Under the pieces are notes generated by a model. That model searched no databases. It was not told the origin of the DNA and was given only the letters and a program-made list of their open reading frames with translations. DNA of 64,000 bases from positions 13,593,001-13,657,000 of the forward strand of contig NC_061134.1 in the NCBI RefSeq assembly GCF_905220365.1. Reading direction: 5' to 3'. This document shows positions 1 through 12,700 of this stretch, piece after piece (positions within the stretch are counted from its first letter, which is position 1; every line of letters starts with the position of its first letter). Source of the stretch: Vanessa cardui. Its lineage: Eukaryota > Arthropoda > Insecta > Lepidoptera > Nymphalidae. The position numbers and the translations under genes are program-made.

Positions 1-365
1 TCGATCGTAAAAACGTTATCATTACACTTTCGTATTTTGTAACTAAGTTTTTTTTATCTGTTCTTGAAACATTCTTCAAGCGTTATTCTAATAATTGATA
101 TTACACAATATATCTTTTATCGTAATGTATTAAATCGTCGATTGATATCATTCAATAGAATTCTCTTTTGAAATCGATGACATAATCAATTTGAACGAGT
201 AAAAATATCTTTATCAGTATATCAGTATCGGTCATACACACATTTGACAAGGTCAAATATATTATTATTTTTAAATGTATTCATTGCACAATACCTATCT
301 TAACACGTTGGGAAATCGAAAGTTTCGGAAAGACTACAATTTCCAACATCAATAGCAATACTACT

Positions 366-578
366 TCCTACTAATATTGTAAATGCGAAAGTTTGTGAGG
401 AGGGGTGTATGTATGTTTGTTAATATTTCACATTAGACGGATTTGGATGAAATTTAACAGTAATATTGGATATCAGAATATCTACTATTATAGGCTACAA
501 TTTATGATTTTATGTAATTTGGTAATAATATAGCAATACATGTAAAGTACCCAAGCGAAGCCGGGGCGGTTCGCTAGT
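366..578 (+). mobile_element. Helitron-like non-autonomous element
   Basis: The element begins TCCTACTAATATTG and ends CGCTAGT, just after a GC-rich patch reading gcgaagccggggcgg. A 5' TC and a 3' CTRRT with GC-rich sequence before it are the hallmarks of Helitrons. The same 3' end recurs many times in this window. It lies in the intron left of the first visible LIM exon. No coding capacity. Family assignment is inference from the ends. Confidence 0.55.
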
Positions 579-735
579 AACTTTATAAATGAAAAGATGG
601 ATAACAATGTATAAACATACAAATCATAATGACTTTTTCAGAATTCGGTTAACATACAATCTTTGCAGCATATAACTTTACTACAGTAAAAAACTCGTAT
701 GACGTCATATTAATGATATCCTTCAATTGTTTCAG

Positions 736-3700
736 TCCACAACCGACGGAGGTCCTGTTATTTGCAACAGTTGCAACAGCGCTATTCAAGGCAGAGTAAG
801 TAAATTAATTTCAATTAACATAATAACACACATCAAATATTCTACCATTGAGTTATCTGTACTCACTACCTGTACTATTCGAAGTTATCGACACCACAAG
901 CCTTTAGATTTCCTCATGAAGAACTATCATCATCCTCCGACCTTCATCCCAATTGACTTGGGCTCGACGCAGCATATCTTCTTCCATACTTCCCCATCTG
1001 ACGTCATCTCACAAGTAACATTCTTTCCAGTCATATCATCTTTCAAACAATCCATCCATCTTTTCTTTGGTCGTCCCTTCTTATTAATAGAACTACAATA
1101 CTACAATTAATTCATATAATTGTATTGAGTCGGCTCGCACGACATAAAGTGTTATATATATAGTTGAAAATCTCACTAAAGGAAAAAATACAAGCAATAA
1201 TATAGTAACATCCAAATCGGTTCGATTTCGTTTTCGAGATTCGATTTTGGGAAACATATCAAACATATAGATATACTTAATATACATGCATATATAGATA
1301 ATAAGCAATGCACCAGCATAGACTATCTACGATCCAAATGCTTAAATCTTATTGCATTAAATTGTCAATAAGAAGATTACCATTGTACATATGAATGAGT
1401 CAGGCTGATAATCAGGTGTCTCTTAAAGGCTGTTCCTAAACCAAGGATAGAACCTAGTGCAGCTGGTGAATGCCAGGTATCATCGAGGACACACCATAAG
1501 CTTTATAAAAAAGCATTGAAATATATATCTTAGTTGATAAAACGAACGGAAGAAATGAATGGGACCTTGTGTGACATCTCCTATCTCCAATCTCATTCGA
1601 GTAACATTATGGTTATATAGTAACCAGTTTTTGAAAAAAGAATAAAGTTGACGTGCGAGATAAGGGAAAATGCGTACTTCTAAGAAAAAATTGCACCATA
1701 TTTTGCCAGACTCTAAAATTCTGCCACCATATGTCTGGAGGCTATATCATATGGACATTTTAATTGTCACCGAAACAATTAACACTATTGGTACAGAATC
1801 ATTGCAATTGAATCTGATATCGAATGACGCTTTAAAATTTTCATTAGCAAATACAAAATAAACAAAAAATTTATCATTTATCACGTAGTTAGTAATAATA
1901 TCGATATCACGTGCGTGCAGGTATACAAGAAATGAAGTGGTCAATCAAATGATATCAGCCGATAAGCTCTGCATGTGCCGCGTGCAAATCCTTACTAATA
2001 TTCCCAATATCATAGTTCGTTTGTTTATTTACTTTCAGTCACTCAAAGTTGCCACATTAAAAGTTACAAAGAACTCAATTAAAATTGTAGATTGTTTGTA
2101 TGTATATATACATATGTCTCGTGAGATTGTAAGCTGTCGAATGCTTGTGAATTGTAACATAGGTATGACTTGGTAGCGTCAAATAATTAAAGACGTTCAG
2201 GGTATTCAAATAAAAAGACGCAACCAAAAACTCGTGCATAAAATAAAAAGGATTGCAGTAGTCTCTATCCCTTTCATTTATGCATAAATATTTTAATATT
2301 CATTGATGCGAGAAATTATATTTAAAATATATAGCAGTAAAGTTTTTAGTGTATTTTTCTAACGTGTTCTGTATTTTTGAACACTTAAAATGCTTGGATA
2401 CCATTGGCCAGATGACTTTAACGATCTATATGACACATTAAATGTCTCGACCTTTTGAGCGAGTATATTGTTGACAACAATAAGGAAACTTTGTTTGTAC
2501 CGATATTATTGACTTTTGGCTGCGTATGTTTATTTGTATATCCTGAGCGTCTCTAATTATTTGACGCTGACTGTACTAGGGCCTTGTACAAGAATGTCTG
2601 GTTACGTACCTCCTATGTACGAGGTATTCTGCTGCCAATCAACAATAATCGATATTATTTTGTTTTGTTCCGGTTTGAATGTCGAATGTCAGAGAGTGTC
2701 AGAAATGGTGAATATTTCTGATCACGCCAATAACATTAACATCAGGTAGCCTTTTTACCGTTACGACTACATATTAAATTAAAAAAAACATATATTTTTT
2801 AATTAATATAGTATAAATACTCTAACCTAAAAGACATTGTCCAATACGAATAAATAAAGGATGGAAACCCTGAAGTTTGTTTTTATAAACACTAACAATT
2901 ATTATAAACGCGAAAGTAAATTATTTATTTGTTTGTATGTAAAGTCTTTTATGTCTTAACTAATCGAACCATGAACTTTACTATGAATACAGACAGACAG
3001 ACAAACAGCAGAAGACGTAGAGTATCTAAAACCTTATAGCTTATCCTATAAATAACGTTACACTCTATATAATTGAGGTTATATTTCATTGCGAAATATT
3101 TTAAATTGTGCTTCTTATCGATATAACTTAAATTGCGTCGAATTGGTATATATTTAAATAAATATGGTATATCACGATGACAAATGCTTGTAACAGCATA
3201 TTAAGATTGATTGCTCATATTTTTACGTGATTACTTTTTTAATAAAAGGAATGATATATTTTTTTTTAATGGCTTTTATTTGAGCCAATAGGGACTACAC
3301 ATTATTTCGCCAATGATATTTTCACTATCAATATAAAAACATTTTTTTTTTGAAAAATTCAATTCTCAATTATGAGGTATAGTAATTGAATACTTTTACT
3401 TTACTTTTCGCCCATACAATCGACAGAACTCCCAACGTTATTCAGACCTCTAACTATATAAGACTAGAGTGTTTACAATGCACTGTAAGCATATAATCAA
3501 CAAACAAAGTACATTAATGACTGATCAACGCCATATTTGGTGACAGTCATTTCGATCCAGCGCTAGGCAATACAAGAAGGCGTTAACAATCGCCTTAACG
3601 AGTTAATCGAATTGGAATCGATAGATTCTACGTAAAATCGAATTAGTCAGCTATTAAAGGTAAATATAACCATTCGAGATATTACCTTATGTTTATGTAA

Positions 3701-6700
3701 ATAAATAATAACAATTCAAGTACTTATACATACAAAATGTAACATTGTTACACAAATATGTTTTGAGTATTGACCAAATATAATCGAATAGAGTTCACTG
3801 TAGGCAATTGAATTTGATATAAATTATTCCTTATTCGATTAGGCTTATGTCAAATAAATATCTAAACTTGGAATGGAAGTTAATAGCTTAATGTAGTGTT
3901 ATTTTATAAATTTAAATAATTTGTAGTAAATACATTGGTAAAGAAGGCACATTACTCAGTAAAAGATTATGCAGACGATAAAAAAGCACGGAATTAATAC
4001 TTGTGGATTTCCAGGCAGGATACTGTATTTTTAAATGGTCAAAAAGAGTAACTACTGAGTATTTGCCGGTTCTTCTCTGTAGAAACTACTTTCCGAAACG
4101 GTGGTAGCTTTATTTAAATTAGTTGTTAAGTGACGATTCAAAAGTACTTGTAAAAGCCTGCTTCAATAAATTATATTTTGATTTCTTTTATTAATTTCCA
4201 GATAGTAACAGCGCTGAACAAGAAATGGCACCCCGAACACTTCACCTGTAACACATGCCGCAAGCCGATAGATGGTGCCAAGTTCCACCAGCACGACGGC
4301 GGCGTGCACTGCGTTCCGTGTTACACGCAGCACCACAGCCCGAGGTGCCACGGCTGTGGGGATCCCATCACCGATGTAAGTACTTGATGTATTAGATAGT
4401 TTGATGGTAGAGATAGATGAAGACCACAGGCATTTAAGTAAGCAAGTGTAACCACAAACATATGTATGGGTCATAACATCTTAGTTCCCAAGTTGTTGAC
4501 GTATGGTGACTATGTAGGGAATGGTTAAAATTTCTTATGGCACTTAAGTCAATGGCCATCGAACAGGGGCACCTGTTCGATGGCAATTTGCACGTCCTCA
4601 AATATAATGGAGTATATATAGTATTATTATTAAAATTTTTTTGTTGTTACTTGTTAATCTCATTTAGACGACTAAATTTCAGTCCCTAAACGTTTGCCTA
4701 GCAAAATATAGCAAAAAAAAAGTAAGAACCTATCCAAACTTACTTTAGCCGTTATTATTGAAAAAAGAGTAACTACTGAGTTTCTTGCCGGTTCTTCTCG
4801 GTAGAATCTACTTCCCGAACCGGTGGTAGCTTCACTTAATTGTTATATGACGATTCAAAAGTGCTTGAAAAAGCCCACTTGAATAAAGTATATTTTGATT
4901 TTGATTTTGATACATGTTTCTTACAGCACAGGTAGGTGGTGTTTCAAATGGTGTTTCACTAGACACTAAGTGATCACCAATTCTTTTAAATATGGGTGTC
5001 TCATTAAATTTTGACATTAGTTAACCTTGGAAATGCGCAATTATGAGACTTGTACTTGTTAAGAAAAAACAACAATACTAAACATTTCTGGCGTTAGAAT
5101 ATACGATGAGTAGTTGGTACCTACCCAAACTGACTGGTGACAAAGCCACCGACTGAACGTCAAAAATAAAGAAAAATGACACGAAAATAATGATCATTAA
5201 ATGACGTCAGGTTGACCAAATAAAGCCGTTTCCCATTCGAAGTATTTTTTACAACTACCCACGCCTTGACGTCGACTTAATGACTTAATGACACACGAAT
5301 AGATACTTTTTGTTACCGTTATCATTATCAATCAATTCGATAGGTCGTGGAGGCAAACAGGTGGGAAGATGCTTATTTACCTATATATGATCAAAGCTAC
5401 TTTAAACACATTTGTTTTGTAGCCAATTCTGTAACACTTTGTCGAACAATTTTATTGACCAATAAATTATATTAATACACTGTAAGCACACATATGCATT
5501 AATGTATGTTTGTATGATTTCGATATCGTTTAATCGATCACGATCATAAGGCGCTTATATACTTTTTAACTTATAACAGAATCCAATCATGATAATTGAT
5601 ATACATTTGGGCACGGAGAATGTTTCAAGGTCAAGCCGTACCGGATAATAGTTTACAAGCTAAAAAGGCACTGCAACGCTTCCTTGACGACGATCACGAG
5701 CCAGAAAGAATATCCGATCAGACTGGAAAAGATCAAACACGAAACCAACTGGTCTACGTTCTTACCGAATCAAAACATTGTCCAATTTTCGAACTCAGTA
5801 CTGAATTACTCTGAACTAAAGAAGGCAAGCCAAGGCAGAAAGCGTAGAAATGGTAGCATCAACGCTGGATTGAAAACGTTCTTCATCATGTTGTCGCTAC
5901 AGATTTTGAAGTGGGCAACATTATAAAAAAAAGAAAACATTGGCGGGAATTTAAAACTGGCGCTCGGCAGAATATGCTGGAACCGCCAACCGGGAACATT
6001 GTGATAACTTTAATTTTCATTACTGTATCTCTTATATATTCTTTGCTTAAATTGAATAAAGAAGAACCTTATTAATTAATATCAAGAGTTATCTTTCAAC
6101 AATTTATAAATAAAATAACTGTAGCTTATATCAGAAGTGGAAATGAATAACCTGACCCACAGGATGCCGCGAAACAGAAAGCGAACTCGTAGCACAGTTA
6201 GGAGGAAAACATCATCGTCAAGTTCCACCTCATCAAGTTCATCATCATCGTCTAGTGAGAGGGATCGCCGGCGGCGTCGCCGCCATGTAAAGAAATCATC
6301 AACCTTGAGTCAAAATACCATCTTGTCGACTGTGGTACCAGAGTTTGATCCTTTGAATGATAATATAGATATGTGGATTAATGTGGTCGAAGCTAATGCC
6401 CGTGCGTTCGGTTGGTCAGATGCCATGACTAAATTCCAAGCATTACAAAAATTAAGAAAAACTGCCCAGGTTTGGTACGATTCATTACAAAAGACTGAAA
6501 CGCGTTGGACTACGTGGAAATGGCGGCAGTGGCGTGATAGACTATCCGACACTTTTCAGGTAAAAAGAAATACCTATATTTTGTTAAAAGAATTAATTGA
6601 CACTAGGCCTTTCAAATGGCAATCTCTATATGAATTTTTTTTTTCAACAAAAATCTCGAATCGATAATTTATCACTATCTTTTTCGGAACAAGATATCAT

Positions 6701-9700
6701 TTCGATTATTGTAGGTATTGTATCTTGTACAGTACGAATAGACGATGTCGAACTTTACGTTACAATGTATATTGTTAAAATGTTGTCTGGTTGCGGGGTA
6801 CTCATAGGTAGAAACTTTACTGAAAATAAAAGTATAATGTATTGCCGTATCGGTGATTCATTGAAATTTAGAAACATTCACGACCTTAATAATGAAAGTG
6901 AATTAAAAATATATACCATAGATAACGAAACATCTAAAGATTGTCTTATTAAAGATATTTTGTCAGACTATCCTAATTGTTTTACAAACGATTTGAGTAA
7001 TCTGGGCAAAGTACCTGGTATTGAACTGGAAATTGAACTAACGACAAATAAACCGGTCGTACAGCGCCCTTATCGTATGTCAGATCGCGAGCGTATAATT
7101 ACACGGGAAATTATCGAAGATTTGCTGAAAAACCGAATCATTCGTTGCAGTAACTCGCCATATGCTAGTCCGGCATTATTGGTTGATAAAGCTTCCGGAG
7201 AGAAAAGACTTTGTATTGATTACCGAAAATTAAATAAAATTACAATAAAAGACAAGTATCCCATGCCACTGATTGAAGATTTAATTGATAGGTTACGCGG
7301 ATGCGAGTATTTTACGGTACTTGATTTAAAATGCGGCTATCATCATCTTATGGTTAAAGAAAGTGACGTGTATAAGACAGCATTTATCACTCTGGACGGG
7401 CACTATGAATTTTTGAGAATGCCTTTTGGCTTGTGCAATGCTCCTGCCGTTTTTCAGAGATTGATGAATACTGTATTAGGTAACTTAAGATTTAATAGGG
7501 TCATCAATTATATGGACGATATTTTAATAGCAACAAAGACATTAGAGGAAAATGTCACCTGCTTAAGAAGTATTTTAGAACTTTTGCTTGCAAACGGCTT
7601 AACCGTTAATTACGATAAATGTAATTTTTTTAAAGATGCTATAACATTTTTAGGTTATGATATTTCGAAAAATGGAATAAGTCCGTGTCAAAAAAAAATT
7701 AAAGCTATTAATAACTATCCTAAACCTACGTCAGTTCATGAAGTAAGGCAATTCCTTGGGTTAATAAATTATTTTAGAAAGTTCATTAAAGATTGTGCCT
7801 TGACATGCCGTCCACTTAGTAACCTTTTAAAGAAAGATGTAACATGGAAATGGGAAAAAGAACAAGAAATTGCCTTTGTTAAATTAAAATCCATCTTAAC
7901 AAGTGATACTATACTGTTAATATTTGATCCTAAATTACCTATTCTTCTTTATACTGATGCTAGTCGTGAGGGCTTAGGGTGTATTCTAATGCAAATGACC
8001 GAATCAGGGGAGAGGCCAGTTTACTTTTATAGCCGACAAACAAGTAATGAAGAAAAAAAATACCACTCGTTTGAGCTCGAGTTGTTAGCGATAGTGGTAG
8101 GGTTAAATAAATTTAGACACTATTTATTAGGATCAAACTTTAAAATCATAACAGACTGTAACGCGGTTCGTCATGCTTTAAATAAACAGGATATTGTTCC
8201 ACGTATTAGCAGGTGGGTATTGCAAACCCAAGAATTTACGTTTGAGACAGTCCATCGACCAGGAATTCAAATGCAACACGTGGATGCCTTAAGCAGGAAC
8301 CCTGCCACCATTGCTGACCACAATACATGTGTAGAGAGTAGTGTTTTGTACATATCAGAGGGCGACTGGTTGCTATCGGTGCAGTTACAAAACCCAAAAA
8401 TTTGTAGCATTAGAGATATTTTACAATCAGGACAGGCCGAGTCTAATAGGCAAATATTTAATAATTACGAATTACTGGGCAATAAAGTGTATAGGCGCAC
8501 GGAATTTGGTAGACGCTGGCTAGTTCCAAAACAATGTATCTGGCAAGTAATCAGAGCAAACCATGATGAAGTTGGTCATTTCGCGGTTGATAAAACGGTA
8601 GAAAGAATCAGTTCAATGTATTGGTTTCCTCGCTTAAAGAAAACTGTTGCTAAATATATCAAAAAATTGTCTTCAGTGTATTTACTTTAAAAACTTGCAC
8701 GGAAAAAAGCCTGGCAAGCTATTTCCCATTCCTAAATATGCGAGACCGTTTCATACACTTCACTTAGATCATATAGGACCATTTGTAAAAACCACTCAAC
8801 TAAATTCTTACTTATTGGTAATAGTAGATTCTTTTACTAAATTCGTTTTTATTTCACCTGTAAAGAGTACTAAAAGTAAATGTGTCATCAATGAGCTTAA
8901 CAAAATATTTAAAGTATTTGGAAATCCAAAGAGACTCATATGTGATGCAGGTACTGCATTCACATCTAATTTATTTAGTTCATTCTGTAAAGATAGAGGG
9001 ATACGACATCACATTATAGCCACAGCCGTTCCTCGTTCCAACGGGCAAGTTGAACGATACAACCAAACCATATTAGAATCGTTACGCACAATGGGGGCCA
9101 ATAGCGAAAATAATAAGTGGGACCAACATATACCTACAATTCAACAAGGCATAAATAGCACTATTAACAAAACCACATCGGCGATTCCCAGTGAAGTATT
9201 CTTTGGCTATCGTTTAAAGATGAGCCACGAAAACATGATGGACGAAGAAGAACCTATTGTGGATGTGACTAAATTAAGAGAAAAAGTCGATGCTAAAATT
9301 AAAGAAAATGCTTATAAACAAAAACAAGCTTTTGATGCAAAGAGGAAAGAAGCTCCTGTTTATAAAGTAGGTGATTTGGTGGTGATCAAGATTCCTAGTT
9401 ATAATAATGAGGGGCAGAGTAAAAAGTTAATGCCTCAGTTCAAAGGGCCTTTTCAAGTAAAGCAATGTCTAGGGAAAGATAGATATCGCGTGGAAGATAT
9501 GAGAGGAGCTGAAAGGTCTTCGAAGCGATACAACGGCGTCGCTTGTGTCGAGAACATGAAAGCTTGGATAAACATATCCAATGATGAGTAAAAGCGGATG
9601 TTGTCAAATATATATAAGGAACGCAAATGACTGTAAGTTACTTAAATTTAGTAACTTCGACGAATATCAATGTTTAAAAATATAGAAATTGTCTAATGTC

Positions 9701-12700
9701 TGGTGTACAACGCTTTCAACAGAGTGAATCACTGTGATCGTTAAAGCACGTGACAGGCATCTATGTGAACGCTGTCTCTTGCGAATGATAACATGGTGAT
9801 ATGCAACCGCAGTGACCTAAGGTGCTGTTGGTTAAGCCATGAGGCTGCGAATGATAACATGGTGATATGCAACCGCAGTGACCTAAGGTGCTGTTGGTTA
9901 AGCCATGATGCTGCGAATAATAACATGGTGATATGCAACCGCAGTGACCTAAGGTGCTGTTGGTTAAGCCATGAGGCTGCGAATGATAACATGGTGATAT
10001 GCAACCGCAGTGACCCAAGGTGCTGTTGGTTAAGCCATGAGGCTGCGAATGATAACATGGTGATATGCAACCACAGTGACCTAAGGTGCTGTTGGTTAAA
10101 CCATAAGAATACCTATGCTACTACAGTCACGATTACCACGATGATATACGAGATATCTGGTAGAATCTTGGTTCGGCAGTATTCATTATGGGATATCACG
10201 TGTACATCCTTATATGAATACTATTTATCTATATAATTTTAATTTGAAATAATATTTAACCTCTGTTTACAGCTATATACACCAGACTAAAACGTCATTC
10301 GAGGGCGAATGCGTCTGCAGGAGGGCCGGATGTTGTCGCTACAGATTTTGAAGTGGGCAACATTATAAAAAAAAGAAAACATTGGCGGGAATTTAAAACT
10401 GGCGCTCGGCAGAATATGCTGGAACCGCCAACCGGGAACATTGTGATAACTTTAATTTTCATTACTGTATCTCTTATATATTCTTTGCTTAAATTGAATA
10501 AAGAAGAACCTTATTAATTAATATCAAGAGTTATCTTTCAACAATTTATAAATAAAATAACTGTAGCTTATAATCATAACTTCATACTAGTAGTCACTGG
10601 CGGCTTCGCTTACGTTTTAAGCTGTTGGTTCTCATTTGTTGGGCAAAAAGGTAGCCTATGTCCTTTCTTAGACATCAAGTTTGCTTCACACCAAATCTCA
10701 TGAAATTCGATTTAGCGGTTTGATCGTGAAAGATCAAAAGACAGACTGACAGAGTTACTTTTACATTTATGATATTAATAAAGATCAACGCTGAAGCGAA
10801 AATGTTCTTCATCATAATTAAATATTTACACAAATAACGTTCGCCACAATGTAATTAGCCATTAACATAAAAAAACAATGATGACACGGCCTTGTATCGA
10901 CACGACGCTCGGAAGAAACCACCGGTGAGTCAGCGAGAGGTGTCGACTGATGAATGGACGGTTAAAAAAAAAATAAAACATTACTCGAAGCACTTGTAAT
11001 CGATTGATACTGGCCATATATATCGGCCCATTTAAATTTGTACATGCTAACTATTAGGTTTCCCTTGCGAATACAGAGTAACAAAATAAGCTAGTACGTT
11101 ATTGTCAAGGCCGTAAAAGTAAATGTATCTTCCCTTAAGCGTTCTTTGAATTATTATTAAAGCTCATCTATGTATATTATACATATGAAACTAGATTCCC
11201 GGCCTATTTAAATTTGTACATGCTAACTATTAGGTTTCTCTTGAGAATACAGAGTAGGAAAATGAGCTAGTACGTTATTGTCAAGGCCGTGAAAGCAAAT
11301 GTATGTACTTTCCTTGAGCGTTCTTTCTTGAATTATTATAAAAGCTGATCTATGTATAGATGCAACTAGATTTCGCCCGCGGCTTCGCTCGCGTCGGTTG
11401 TCATATGTTAGGCAAAGAGATTGCTTTGCAAATTTTATCATTGGTTTGGTCGTGAAAGAGCGACGGACAGTTACTTTTACATATATAATATTAGTATAGA
11501 AGTATTGACTAACGTACAAACGATAACATCGTCAGAGAGTCAGTCTAGAGTTTTATTAATTTAAGATGTTAATTTTTTTATGCCATATGAAATATTAGAT
11601 GTGTTTTTAAGAGTGCGAACTCGTTAAGTAATGAGATGTCAAAGTTCTATATTTAACTATGACTAAATAAACATATGAAATTGTCTTTAATAAAAAAAGT
11701 GAGTAGCATGTGTGATTCTCGACGCCCATATATGGCTGGAATCGGGCCCTCAAAATCTGTGAGTCAAATCGACCTTACACTGATTTTTATGCGTCTGCGT
11801 CGATCAGTGACGTCATACGCACCCACGGTTACCGGAACAACAATAATCACATCACATGTATTATATATTACTCACATTTATTATATATCAGCTTTGCACC
11901 CGAGCGAAGCCGGGTGTTAAATGTAATATTTTTTTTGGTTTACATTAGAAATTTCAAAAATTATCAGTGTGTCCTTACTATATTGTCCATGTAATAATAT
12001 ACAAAAACCTTCTTCTCGTTAAACTCTATCTATTAAAAGAAACCGCATCGAAATCCGTTGCGTAGTTTTAAAGACTTAAGCATACATAAAGATAAAGGGA
12101 TAGAGAAAGCGACTTTGTTTTATACTATATAGTATATAGTGAAGACTTCGTGTTTTATTCGACGTGTTAACGTGGAATTAAAGACTTCTAACGAAACTTA
12201 CTTACCATTACTTACCATTCATAACAAGATCTCCGAAACTTAAGGACCAATTGATTTCAGAATTCGTTTAATGATCTTTCACGACTTAGGATCTTTAAAA
12301 AAGTATTTTTACAAATTTTTACTCAAAGGGTAAAATGTAAGAGGTAACTTTGTATAAGTATCTTGTACAAAGTCAGGCCGAACAGTGATAAAAATAAATA
12401 TTCATAATTTTCTGACCAATTTCGATCTCGACTACCAATTTCAAAGACTGATTTCATATTCAACTGAGCTTGTGATACAGTCACTGTGAGTACGAGGGGC
12501 ACAGGGTCATAACGGTTACAGGAGTTACGGCATAGGAACTGTTGCTATCAATTATTTGTCGCGGATTGATATTAAATCGAACGAAATCAAATATAATAAA
12601 TAAAATTTTAACAAAAAGAAAAACCGACTTCAAACAAAACACTATTTTAAAACAAATGAATATGCACGAAAAAGTAATAAAAATAATTGCGTATTCAACA

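Larger units (their letters stand above)
5889..10572 (+). mobile_element. Ty3/gypsy-type LTR retrotransposon, young but defective
   Basis: A 4.7-kb element with 242-bp LTRs at both ends and ATCA directly repeated outside them (5885-5888 and 10573-10576), the short target duplication usual for this superfamily. Domain order is gag, protease remnant, reverse transcriptase, RNase H, integrase, which is the Ty3/gypsy order. There is no envelope gene. The two LTRs appear identical base for base, so insertion was recent, yet the body is broken in at least two places (see the gag and pol entries). It lies in sense orientation in intron 2 of the LIM gene. Confidence 0.92.

Noticed and set aside
9741..10236. 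Open frames on both strands and a CRISPR-like look of regularly repeated DNA
   Set aside because: It is one continuous 66-bp tandem array with no unique spacers. Frames stay open because the period is a multiple of three.
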